From Candidatus Curtissbacteria bacterium (GTDB taxonomy: Bacteria > Patescibacteriota > Microgenomatia > Curtissbacterales > GWA2-41-24): a stretch of DNA of 6,834 nt. A program made the translations under genes and the position numbers. The notes beneath the pieces were generated by a model. It saw only the letters and a list, made by a program, of their open reading frames with translations. It made no database searches and was not told where the DNA came from. Numbering within the stretch: position 1 is the first letter of the stretch; each line of letters begins with the position of its first letter. Of this stretch, positions 1-6,129 are shown in pieces. Location: positions 1 to 6,834 of the forward strand of contig JACPKK010000027.1 of assembly GCA_016187105.1 (NCBI GenBank), in the 5' to 3' direction.

Positions 1-142
1 ATACTCTACGCTGTGAAGTGACTTCTTGCCCTCGAAACCTATTCGCTCTATAGCTCACCATCAAAACATAAATCATTCCACCTAGAACTGCCTCATCCAA
101 TCTTTCAGATGTGTCAGCCCCAATTGCTACCCTCTCTTCCAT
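1..142 (-). CDS. Possible partial hypothetical ORF running off the left edge
   Basis: A minus-strand frame is open from an ATG at 142 to the window edge, giving at least 47 codons (begins MEERVAIGADTSERLDEAVL). An in-frame TAA lies about ten codons upstream of the ATG, so 142 is the first ATG of the frame. There is no Shine-Dalgarno sequence, but none of the confident genes here has a clear one either. I see no recognisable domain or membrane segment in the visible part. A short GC hairpin sits directly upstream. A different minus frame (114-341) overlaps this region and is considered less likely. The ORF may be a real gene start or chance; the neighbouring sequence beyond the edge would decide. 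Confidence 0.25.
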   Translation of the reverse strand, partial: MEERVAIGADTSERLDEAVLGGMIYVLMVSYRANRFRGQEVTSQRRV

Positions 143-148
143 AATAAA

Positions 149-164
149 TGCCCCGTTTGGGGCA
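149..164 (-). terminator. Short GC hairpin, weak terminator or leader hairpin
   Basis: TGCCCC and GGGGCA form a perfect 6-bp stem around a 4-nt loop. Read on the minus strand it is followed by TTTATT, which resembles a weak intrinsic terminator. It also lies only a few bases before the ATG of the possible partial ORF, so it could be part of that leader. The T-run is short and interrupted, so neither role is secure. Confidence 0.25.
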
Positions 165-267
165 AAGCATTATGACTATATCCAAATCATCTTTAAAAAT
201 CAACCTTTGCCTACAGCCGCAAGCAGAATCAATCAATTGAAGGAACGCGGCAACAGTGTTAAAATTA

Positions 268-328
268 GGCCCGCCTGCATCCGCTAACAGCTTACGCAGT
301 TTGCAGCGGAAGCAATTGCGGGCAGGCC
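268..328. repeat. GC-rich imperfect hairpin
   Basis: The left arm at 268-285 (GGCCCGCCTGCATCCGCT) pairs with the right arm at 305-328. The right arm carries the complementary blocks AGCGGA and TGC-GGGC-AGGCC plus a six-base insertion containing AATTG. The loop is about 19 nt. On the minus strand the hairpin is followed by TAATTTTAA, so it could act as a weak terminator for minus-strand transcripts coming through from the slipin gene. On the plus strand it lies about 50 bp upstream of the tRNA. Its GC content contrasts with the AT-rich flanks, and it resembles a dispersed intergenic palindrome more than coding sequence. Confidence 0.5.
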
Positions 329-376
329 CGATTAAAAACATTCCGCCGCGTCAGACGCGACTGGATCATTTGACAT

Positions 377-451
377 TCCGCGGTAGCTCAACGGTAGAGC
401 GGATGCCTGTTAAGCATTAGGTTCCAGGTTCGAATCCTGGCCGCGGAGCCA
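377..451 (+). tRNA. tRNA-Asn (anticodon GTT)
   Basis: The full cloverleaf can be drawn by hand. Acceptor arms TCCGCGG (377-383) and CCGCGGA (441-447) pair perfectly, the discriminator is G448, and CCA is encoded at 449-451. The D arm is GCTC/GAGC (386-389, 397-400) with GG in the loop. The anticodon stem is GATGC/GCATT (402-406, 414-418, with one G-T pair) around the loop CTGTTAA, giving anticodon GTT at 409-411. The variable loop has five bases. The T arm CCAGG/CCTGG (424-428, 436-440) encloses TTCGAAT. There is no intron. It is the only plus-strand gene here, convergent with the minus-strand slipin gene. No promoter is convincing upstream. An inverted-repeat element begins at its last base. 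Confidence 0.97.
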
Positions 452-536
452 TTCGACTCTGGTTCGATTTCACTCACCATCGCTCATGGCTATAGCCAAA
501 AGACAAACTGGGTGAGTCGAATGTCTTGGGTGAGTG
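451..536. repeat. Nested inverted-repeat element between tRNA-Asn and the slipin gene
   Basis: Several inverted pairs are nested here. ATTCGACTC (451-459) pairs with GAGTCGAAT (514-522). CACTCACC (471-478) pairs with GGTGAGTG (529-536) and, over seven bases, with GGTGAGT (511-517). A perfect 12-bp palindrome, TGGCTATAGCCA, sits in the centre (487-498). The element starts on the A of the tRNA CCA and overlaps the 3' end of the slipin gene, where it encodes roughly the last 20 residues. It may be a small dispersed intergenic repeat or a shared transcription-end structure for the two convergent genes. No T-tract supports a classical terminator. Confidence 0.5.
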
Positions 537-1304
537 TGACTTTTTAACCAAACCTTCGAAGGCACGCAGGACTTCCAAGGGGGTCACAAATACAATGGTG
601 TTGTTTTTGTCGGCTGACAGTTCCGAGAGGGTTTGGAGTGTCCTGATATGCAGACCCCCGGCAGTTTTGGAAAGCTTTTCGGCCGCCGTGGCAATGTTTT
701 GGGCTGCCGCTTTTTCACCTTCGGCGCGAATGACGATGGCGCGCCTTTCCCTTTCCGCCTCGGCTTGGCGGGCAATGACTCTTTTCATTTCGTCGGGGAG
801 GATGATGTCTTTTAGCTCTACCGATTCGACTTTAACGCCCCACGGGTCTGTGGCCCGGTCGATGATCTTTTGGATTTTGTCGGCAACCTGATTTCTTTTA
901 GAAAGCAGGTCGTCAAGCGAAGTTTCACCGATGACATTCCTCATGGTTGTTTGGGCGAGCTGGGAGACGGCGTAAAAGAAGTCTTCGACCTCTAAAACGG
1001 CTTTTTTGGCGGTTTCAATACGGTAGTAGATGACGGCATTGACGCGGGCGGAGACGTTATCGCGGGTTATTGCTTCCTGGTCGGGGACGTCAACGGCTTT
1101 GACGCGAATATCGATTTTTTGCCAGGTTTCGATAATCGGCCAGACAATGCGCCAACCCGGTATCATCTCGTCTTTGTACTTCCCGAAGCGGAAACGTACG
1201 CCCCGCTCGTACTGATTAACCTGTTTGATTGCGGGAATCAAAATAAAGGTGAGTAAAAGAATAAGGACGCCGGGAATGCCCAAAAAACTCAGCAAGAGCT
1301 CCAT
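474..1304 (-). CDS. Slipin / SPFH (band 7, stomatin-like) membrane protein
   Basis: This 276-residue protein has the slipin layout. Residues about 2-26 form a hydrophobic N-terminal anchor. Residues about 28-200 form the SPFH/band 7 domain, with QYERGVRFRFGKY and IPGWRIVWP at its start, VDVPDQEAITRDNV, and TTMRNVIGETSLDDLLSKR. Residues about 171-212 are a charged, alanine- and glutamate-rich helix (RQAEAERERRA). The family ending, VFVTPLEVLRAFEGL, is at 238-252. Slipins oligomerise on the cytoplasmic membrane and help organise it; many bacterial and archaeal ones work with an NfeD protein or membrane protease, but neither is next to this gene. The ATG at 1304 is preferred because it directly precedes the anchor; a TTG four codons earlier is the alternative. 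No Shine-Dalgarno sequence is visible. Residues from about 257 onward lie in the repeat element beside the tRNA and are probably not conserved. The gene ends with TGA. Confidence 0.93.
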   Translation of the reverse strand: MELLLSFLGIPGVLILLLTFILIPAIKQVNQYERGVRFRFGKYKDEMIPGWRIVWPIIETWQKIDIRVKAVDVPDQEAITRDNVSARVNAVIYYRIETAKKAVLEVEDFFYAVSQLAQTTMRNVIGETSLDDLLSKRNQVADKIQKIIDRATDPWGVKVESVELKDIILPDEMKRVIARQAEAERERRAIVIRAEGEKAAAQNIATAAEKLSKTAGGLHIRTLQTLSELSADKNNTIVFVTPLEVLRAFEGLVKKSHSPKTFDSPSLSFGYSHERW

Positions 1305-1487
1305 TTTGCAAGGCAATAGTACATGAAAGAAGGGACAATGTCCAATCGTTTATCTGTCAAACTTTTCCTCAGTCTCCAGAAAATATACAGTGCCATGCGG
1401 TCCTCGCTTCGCTGCGGGCCTAAGGTCCTAAGTGCACTAACATTGGGGAGCCAGTTGTTCTTAATATAACCTAACAATCCCGCAGTT
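1305..1487. other. Intergenic gap between slipin and YfhO genes
   Basis: I find no convincing gene in these 183 bp. The gap holds the weak promoter and small palindrome noted above. It also has a GC-rich patch at about 1395-1430 with the hexamer GGTCCT repeated directly (1399-1404 and 1424-1429), and arms AGTGC (1389-1393) and GCACT (1434-1438) that could close a loose stem. An 8-bp palindrome AGTGCACT lies at 1431-1438. A 62-residue minus-strand frame crosses the gap but runs into the slipin gene out of frame and looks like chance. Confidence 0.4.
1316..1345 (-). promoter_or_regulatory. Weak candidate promoter for the slipin gene
   Basis: On the minus strand, TACTAT (1321-1316) lies 11 bases before the slipin ATG and could be a -10 box. 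TTGGAC (1345-1340) stands 18 bases further upstream as a poor -35 box. Transcription would then begin only a few bases before the ATG, which fits the missing ribosome binding site. A small inverted repeat, GGACA-A-TGTCC (1333-1343), overlaps the spacer and could be an operator. A good TTGACA (1360-1355) is close by but has no -10 partner at the right distance. Confidence 0.25.
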
Positions 1488-3827
1488 CTAAAATTTATAC
1501 TTGGGTTTTACCAAAAATCCCAATCCAAATAAACTAACCAGCGAAATAATCGCTCCTAATTTAAAACTGATTGGGTCAAAATAAAACCTCACCGTGTGTT
1601 CGCCGGCTATCAAAGGCACCGCCCGAAACGTATAATCAGCCCGCAAAATTTCCGTCTCGTCGCCGTCAACTTCGGCCTTCCAGCCGGGATAAAAATTATC
1701 CGAAAGGAACAAAAGTTTCGGTTGGTCTGCCCGAGTTTTGATTACTACTTCCTGCGGCTTGTAGCTTAAAATTTCCACGCTCCCGTCTCCTGCCTGCGGA
1801 CTAATTGCCGCATCTTTTTCCAAAACTAGCGATTTGGCCACCTCGAAATCGTCGCTAAGCAGCCTTTTTATAATTTCCTCGTCTTTTTCGATTTTTTCAT
1901 AACTTGAAGCCAAAAACGCCCTCGGCACCACCTTCAAGTTCTCAAAAACCGCAATCTTGCCTACTTGCCCTTCCGAATCCGGCGCAGCCGGAGCAGGAGG
2001 AAAAACCTTCTTAAAATTACTTGCCGAAAGGCTCACCCCGTCTCGCTCCGGGGCAATTACATAGCGAGTCCCCAAAAGATCAATTAGCCTGCGGCGCTGG
2101 GCGTTAGCCAAAAGCGCCTCACTTGTCCCGCCCCGGCCAACGCCTGCGTCTGCCCTGAAAACAAAGTCGGAAAGTCTGTTGCCCTGCATGGCATAGGTGA
2201 ATTCGGCGTAACGTCTATTATTTAAAGAATCATAGCCCTCGGCAAAATAAATACCGTATTGGCTGGCAAAATTATTTTCCAAAAAGGCCTCCCCGGCCCC
2301 CCAAGTCCGGAAATTACCTTGGTTTTTCAAAATAAAATTAAGTACCCCCTCTTTTGGAAAAACGTATTGCCTGTCGGAAAACGAAAAATACTTATAAGCA
2401 AAGTAGAAAATATGCAAAAAGCTAATCGCAATTATTAAAAAAGCCGCAAGGCCCTTGGCGATTTTTTGTTTTTGAGCGAAGTAAACCGCCATACCGGTCA
2501 AAATAAAGATGAAAAGCGGCAAAGCCAAATTCCTAAAACTCACTCTCCATTGTGCAAAACCTAAAGCGCCAAATACCAAAAGCCCGACCGCCAGAGCCAA
2601 ATACAAAACCCCGGTTATAATCACCACTCTTATAATTTTTCGGTCTGGCGACTTTTGCCAGACGTTAAAACCGACTGCCGCCAGAATAGATAGACTAAAG
2701 GCTGGAATAAATAAGATGCGGTTGGCAATCGAGGTTGACAAAAACGGTATTGGCAAGCGCAGAAACAGCCTTGAAATTGGCCAGTCGATAGTCAAAAGCA
2801 ACGCACCGAAAGCCAAAATAACTAAAAACAAAGTCAGGGGTGCTCTCCTTGTTTTTACCGCCGCGTACGCGGCAAATATGACAGCCGCCACCCCCACAAA
2901 CATTATGCCCTCGTAGTACTGCGCGCTTCCACTCCTAAAAAAATTACCCCTTGCCGGATGGCCGAAAAAATCCGGCGCCAGATAAGTGACAAGGGACTCG
3001 ACTGGCAAAAGAAAAGCATAAAGTTGGTCCGTCAGCGCAACGCTGTGCCTTGCCGACCTGAAATAAAGCTCGCCGGAGGGCAAAAGCCCCACGGCGGCAA
3101 TAAGCACTCCAAAAATAAATGCCACAATCGTCAAACGCCCTTTTTGCGAAAAAAGGCTTCTCCCAAACCTCAAAAGAAAATATAAAACCGCAAAAACCCC
3201 AAGATAAATCGTCGTCTGCATATAACCGCCCAAGAAAGATGCCGCCAGGCCCAAAGAAATCAGCATCAAAAATTTTCTCTTGCCGGACTCGCGGAATCTG
3301 TCAATTGAAAGTAGAATCAAAGGCAGCCAGGCTATTGAATGGGGCGACATAATAACTTCTTCTCCCCAAGTCAAAATAAAAGGGCTAAATCCGAATGTCA
3401 TTGCCCCAAAAATGCTCGCCGCCTTCGACAACTTAAGGTTTCTTAAATAAATAAACGTAAAAAATGCCGCCAAAACCGTCGGTGTAATTCTTAAAAAGTG
3501 CCAGAAAACAATTTGGCTCATCACAAGCCCAAAAATATTGAGAGGGTAAAAAACGGCGCTTTGGAAATCCGCCGCGTGCGGATGACCGGAAAACGCGTAA
3601 GGATTCCAAAGTGGAATCTCCAAGTTTTTGATCGAATCCAGTGTCACTTTCCAGAACGGGAAATAAATCCTAAGCTGGTCCCACCCCGTATTTTTAAAAG
3701 GCAAATTCTCTCCCCACGGGGGATAAAACGAGACTAGAAGGTTACCATTTAAATTAACCTTCCCAAAAAACACCGGCCAGAAAATTAAGAAGGTTAAAAA
3801 AGTAAATAAAAGCAAGTATCTTTTCAT
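1488..3827 (-). CDS. YfhO family multi-spanning membrane protein (GT-C type, envelope glycosylation)
   Basis: This is a 779-residue membrane protein. It has about a dozen hydrophobic segments from residue 2 to about 480, a large soluble region of about 270 residues, and a final membrane helix near 755-772. Family signs are YPPWG and DQLRIYFPFW in the first outer loop (an acidic residue there is typical of GT-C enzymes), PLWNPYAFSGHP just after, GTRYVIAP in the soluble part, and YPGWKAEVDG with IAGEHTVRFYF near the C-terminus. In Firmicutes, YfhO-type proteins take part in glycosylating teichoic acids from lipid-linked sugars; the substrate here is unknown. The ATG at 3827 begins MKRYLLLF, a natural anchor; a TTG 11 codons upstream is an unlikely alternative. 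The only purines before the start are AGG touching the ATG, too close for a normal ribosome binding site. A 235-bp gap to the DUF5989 gene means it may have its own promoter. It ends with TAG. Confidence 0.92.
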   Translation of the reverse strand: MKRYLLLFTFLTFLIFWPVFFGKVNLNGNLLVSFYPPWGENLPFKNTGWDQLRIYFPFWKVTLDSIKNLEIPLWNPYAFSGHPHAADFQSAVFYPLNIFGLVMSQIVFWHFLRITPTVLAAFFTFIYLRNLKLSKAASIFGAMTFGFSPFILTWGEEVIMSPHSIAWLPLILLSIDRFRESGKRKFLMLISLGLAASFLGGYMQTTIYLGVFAVLYFLLRFGRSLFSQKGRLTIVAFIFGVLIAAVGLLPSGELYFRSARHSVALTDQLYAFLLPVESLVTYLAPDFFGHPARGNFFRSGSAQYYEGIMFVGVAAVIFAAYAAVKTRRAPLTLFLVILAFGALLLTIDWPISRLFLRLPIPFLSTSIANRILFIPAFSLSILAAVGFNVWQKSPDRKIIRVVIITGVLYLALAVGLLVFGALGFAQWRVSFRNLALPLFIFILTGMAVYFAQKQKIAKGLAAFLIIAISFLHIFYFAYKYFSFSDRQYVFPKEGVLNFILKNQGNFRTWGAGEAFLENNFASQYGIYFAEGYDSLNNRRYAEFTYAMQGNRLSDFVFRADAGVGRGGTSEALLANAQRRRLIDLLGTRYVIAPERDGVSLSASNFKKVFPPAPAAPDSEGQVGKIAVFENLKVVPRAFLASSYEKIEKDEEIIKRLLSDDFEVAKSLVLEKDAAISPQAGDGSVEILSYKPQEVVIKTRADQPKLLFLSDNFYPGWKAEVDGDETEILRADYTFRAVPLIAGEHTVRFYFDPISFKLGAIISLVSLFGLGFLVKPKYKF

Positions 3828-3892
3828 CCTAAATAATGAGGCAGGATTGCTGACAATCAAAAACTTGACGCAGCTATCAAATTATGAGATCT

Positions 3893-3930
3893 CCACCCCC
3901 AAATTGCAAAACTAAGTTTTTGCGGGGTGG
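3893..3930. repeat. Bulged hairpin in the YfhO upstream gap
   Basis: CCACCCC (3893-3899) pairs with GGGGTGG (3924-3930). Inside it, GCAAAAC (3906-3912) pairs with GTTTTTGC (3916-3923) with one extra T, leaving a 3-nt loop. Together they form one two-part hairpin with an internal bulge. No T-run follows on either strand, so a simple terminator is unlikely. It lies about 65 bp upstream of the YfhO ATG and could be a leader structure or a dispersed repeat. Confidence 0.5.
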
Positions 3931-4055
3931 CATGACAGGAAGGGCTCTCGACCTGCCTGCCGGCAGGCAAGGCAGCGCGGTCGACCAATTGTAATCAATT
4001 AGAGTATCGAATCATAAGTCAATGAGCACTGGCGGGAGGGAAAGTCATGACAGGA
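3931..4055. repeat. Direct repeat pair CATGACAGGA bracketing a palindromic segment
   Basis: CATGACAGGA occurs at 3931-3940 and again, in the same orientation, at 4046-4055. The segment between them carries the GC palindrome described separately and a small inverted repeat AATTG/CAATT (3987-3991, 3996-4000). A 10-bp direct repeat around a palindrome could be the trace of a small insertion, but ten bases can also recur by chance in repeat-rich intergenic DNA. I find no protein-coding gene in the gap 3828-4062. Confidence 0.35.
3948..3984. repeat. GC-rich palindrome TGCCTGCC/GGCAGGCA
   Basis: A perfect 16-bp palindrome occupies 3954-3969. It is enclosed by a second inverted pair, TCGACC (3948-3953) and GGTCGA (3979-3984), with a second partial copy of the GGCAG arm (3971-3975) between. 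Such TGCCTGCCGGCAGGCA palindromes look like dispersed intergenic repeats rather than terminators, as no T-run follows. Its GC content is well above the flanks. Confidence 0.55.
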
Positions 4056-4062
4056 CCCCGAC

Positions 4063-4242
4063 TTAAAACAGCGTGTAGATAAACGGCGCGACGCCCGTTG
4101 TCTGGGCAAAAACAAGAAGCAAGCCGAAAACCAAAAGTACGGCCACAAACGGGATCAAAAACCACAACTTCGCCTTCCACAAAAATTGCAAAAGCTCGCC
4201 GGCTTCACTGCCCCTACTAAAAAACCCTTTAAGAAAATTCAT
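4063..4242 (-). CDS. DUF5989 family small membrane protein
   Basis: This 59-residue protein is easily missed because of its length. It reads MNFLKGFFSRGSEAGELLQF, then LWKAKLWFLIP, a single transmembrane helix at about residues 27-46, then AQTTGVAPFIYTLF at the C-terminus. The short amphipathic start with a G-E-L-hydrophobic-F pattern, the WK-K-WW/LIP motif before the helix and the G-APFIYTLF ending are what I recall for DUF5989 proteins. These are typically encoded next to NodU-type carbamoyltransferases and SxtJ-like proteins in glycan loci. Function is unknown; it may be a small membrane partner of the carbamoylation or export machinery. It lies 78 bp downstream of the carbamoyltransferase gene on the same strand. 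Its ATG is seven bases from the end of a hairpin element, and there is no Shine-Dalgarno sequence. It ends with TAA. Confidence 0.88.
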   Translation of the reverse strand: MNFLKGFFSRGSEAGELLQFLWKAKLWFLIPFVAVLLVFGLLLVFAQTTGVAPFIYTLF

Positions 4243-4248
4243 TTCTAA

Positions 4249-4335
4249 AAGAGTACCACGAGTTGTCAGAGTATCACAAGTACCACATGCATAAAGCTCG
4301 TGGTACCCGTGGTACTTTTGTTACCCGTGATACCC
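4249..4335. repeat. Hairpin element copy A, 9-bp units of GTACCAC type (3' side of carbamoyltransferase gene)
   Basis: Arm one (4249-4290) and arm two (4296-4335) are imperfect inverted copies around a 5-nt loop, ATAAA. Units recur every 9 bp: GAGTACCAC, GAGTTGTCA, GAGTATCAC, AAGTACCAC in arm one, and TCGTGGTAC, CCGTGGTAC, TTTTGTTAC, CCGTGATAC in arm two. Many arm differences are transitions that leave G-U pairing possible in RNA. The element overlaps the last 15 bases of the carbamoyltransferase gene and ends seven bases before the DUF5989 start, so it fills the whole gap. A second copy lies upstream of the carbamoyltransferase gene in opposite orientation. It could be a REP- or MITE-like repeat, an iteron-like binding array or an RNA processing structure. 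Confidence 0.85.
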
Positions 4336-6120
4336 TATTACATCCTCCTTGAGGATGATATACCGCTCCAGCGCCAAAATATCCAGCCCCGATTTGGCAA
4401 AAGTATTAAATGCGTTCTGGGGCGAGTTAACAATCGGCTCGCCCTTTAGGTTAAAAGAAGTATTTAAAAGCACATAAACGCCGGTTTTTTCTCCGAATTT
4501 TTTAATTAAATTGTAGTAGCGGCTATTTTGCTTTGCACTAATTATTTGCAGTCTTCCCGAACCGTCAACATGGGTCACTGCCGGGATCACTTTGCGCTTT
4601 TCGCGTTTGACCGCAAAAACCCCCAGCATAAAATTAGTTAGCCCCTGATGTTCAAAATCACCCAACTCAAAATAATCAGCCGCCTTCTCTGCCAACACCA
4701 CCGGTGCAAACGGCCGGTACGGTTCACGAAACTTAATTTTCGTGTTAACAACTTCCTTCATCTCCTCCCGCCTCGGGTCTGCCATAATCGAGCGCGCGCC
4801 AAGTGCCCGTGGCCCCCATTCTGCCCGCGAGTGGAAAAAACCAACTACCTTACCACCTGCAATCTCACCGGCAAGGAAGTTGCAAAGCTTCCCTTCCGAG
4901 GCAATTTTTCTGTATTTGATCCTTTTGCTTTTTAAGAATTTTTCAATTTCGGCGTCTGTGAAATCTTCCCCGAAATAGCAATTATCCTGGACATAGTTTC
5001 GCTTCTTTCCTAAAATCGCATGACAGGCGTAAAACGCCGCCCCCAAACTGCCGCCGTCGTCGCCGGCCGCCGGCTGCACAAACACCCGCTTAAACGGCCC
5101 GCGGCGCAAAAGCAGTCCGTTTGCCACGCTGTTTAAACCGACCCCGCCCGCAACACACAAATTCCTAGACTTCGTCTTCTCATAAACATACTTGGCAAGC
5201 GCCAAAATCCTTTCCTCTGTGAATGCTTGGATCGATGCCGCAATATCTGCATATTCCTGGTTAAGCGCGCAAAGTTCCTCATAATTGTCCGGTTTCTCTC
5301 CAAAATAAGAAGGGTAGCCGGAAGCCTTGGTAAAAAAATGTAGATCTTTCGGCCTTGGCTTGCCAAAAAGTTCTACAAACTTGGCCCCATATGCCCGGTT
5401 TGCCGATTTATGGTACGTAAAATACTCCATCTTCATCCGATAAGACCCATCCGCATAAGTTGTTACCAATTTTCTTACCTTGTCCAGATATTTCGGCTTG
5501 CCGTAAGGCGCCATCCCCATCACTTTGTATTCCCCGTCATTGACCTCAAAGCCTAAAAAGGCTGTAAAAACCGAATACAATAAGCCCAAAGAATGGGGGA
5601 ATTTTATCTCTTGCTCGATCTTAATATCCTTTCCCTCTCCCCTGCCCCAAGCCGTCGTTGTCCATTCGCCGACTCCGTCGAAAGTTAAAATCGCGCTTGT
5701 CTCAAAACCGGAAGGGTAAAACGCCGACGCCGCATGCGAAACATGATGCGGCACAAAAAGAATTTTGGCAGGATCAACTTTTAATTTATCGCCAATAATC
5801 GACCGCACCCACAGTTTATCGCCAAGCCACGTAACCATTGCTTTGGCAAAAAGCCGCGGCGCCCCCGGCCAGGAAGCCAGCGTTGATTTTAAAATCCTCT
5901 CAAATTTCCAAAACGGTTTTTCGTAGTAAACGATATAGTCCAAATCGCGGGTTCCGATGCCGGCCTTTTTTAAACAAAACTCGATCGAAAGCTGCGGGAA
6001 CTCACTGTCGTGCTTTTTGCGGCTGAATCGCTCCTCGGCAGAAGCCGCCACCACCTTGCCGCCCTTTATTAGACAAGCCGCCGACTCATGGTAAAAACAG
6101 GAGATTCCGAGAATATACAT
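4321..6120 (-). CDS. NodU/TobZ-type carbamoyltransferase
   Basis: This 599-residue protein matches the NodU/CmcH/TobZ carbamoyltransferase family in length and two-domain structure. The enzymes use carbamoyl phosphate and ATP, via carbamoyl adenylate, to carbamoylate a hydroxyl of a sugar or metabolite. The N-terminal Kae1-like domain shows GISCFYHESAACL (6-18), EERFSRKKHD (29-38), the metal-binding HHVSHAASAFYPSGF (H125 and H129), FDGVGEW (D148), VMGMAPYGKP and GGVGLNSVANG, then AAGDDGGSLGAA near 351-362. The C-terminal YrdC-like domain shows EWGPRALGARSIMADPR (434-450), KFREPYRPFAP and LLNTSFNLKGEPIV. All expected motifs are present, so it should be active. Spacing of H125, H129 and D148 agrees with what I recall of the TobZ metal ligands. 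The ATG at 6120 fits the family start (MYILGIS). There is no Shine-Dalgarno sequence. It lies between SxtJ-like and DUF5989 genes, suggesting modification of a surface glycan. Its last residues (GYHG) are encoded by hairpin element A. Confidence 0.96.
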   Translation of the reverse strand: MYILGISCFYHESAACLIKGGKVVAASAEERFSRKKHDSEFPQLSIEFCLKKAGIGTRDLDYIVYYEKPFWKFERILKSTLASWPGAPRLFAKAMVTWLGDKLWVRSIIGDKLKVDPAKILFVPHHVSHAASAFYPSGFETSAILTFDGVGEWTTTAWGRGEGKDIKIEQEIKFPHSLGLLYSVFTAFLGFEVNDGEYKVMGMAPYGKPKYLDKVRKLVTTYADGSYRMKMEYFTYHKSANRAYGAKFVELFGKPRPKDLHFFTKASGYPSYFGEKPDNYEELCALNQEYADIAASIQAFTEERILALAKYVYEKTKSRNLCVAGGVGLNSVANGLLLRRGPFKRVFVQPAAGDDGGSLGAAFYACHAILGKKRNYVQDNCYFGEDFTDAEIEKFLKSKRIKYRKIASEGKLCNFLAGEIAGGKVVGFFHSRAEWGPRALGARSIMADPRREEMKEVVNTKIKFREPYRPFAPVVLAEKAADYFELGDFEHQGLTNFMLGVFAVKREKRKVIPAVTHVDGSGRLQIISAKQNSRYYNLIKKFGEKTGVYVLLNTSFNLKGEPIVNSPQNAFNTFAKSGLDILALERYIILKEDVIGYHG

Positions 6121-6129
6121 GAATTAAAA

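Noticed and set aside
114..341. 75-residue minus-strand frame (MFLIGPARNCFRCKLRKLLA...)
   Set aside because: Its first part is translated from the GC-rich imperfect hairpin at 268-328, it has no recognisable domain, and it conflicts with another open frame at its 3' end. It most likely arises from repeat DNA.
526..891. 121-residue plus-strand frame opposite the slipin gene
   Set aside because: It is the antisense shadow of a well-supported slipin gene. The same applies to the plus-strand frames inside the YfhO and carbamoyltransferase genes.
1355..1360. Perfect TTGACA -35 box on the minus strand before the slipin gene
   Set aside because: No TATAAT-like hexamer lies 16-18 bases downstream of it.
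1289..1477. 62-residue minus-strand frame between the YfhO and slipin genes
   Set aside because: It crosses a repeat-like GC patch, runs into the slipin coding region out of frame and shows no domain or start signal.
3954..3969. GC palindrome as an intrinsic terminator
   Set aside because: Neither strand has a T-run after the palindrome, so only a repeat call is supported.
4251..4333. CRISPR-like array
   Set aside because: The repeat units are only 9 bp, occur in both orientations and have no spacers; this is a hairpin of short tandem units.
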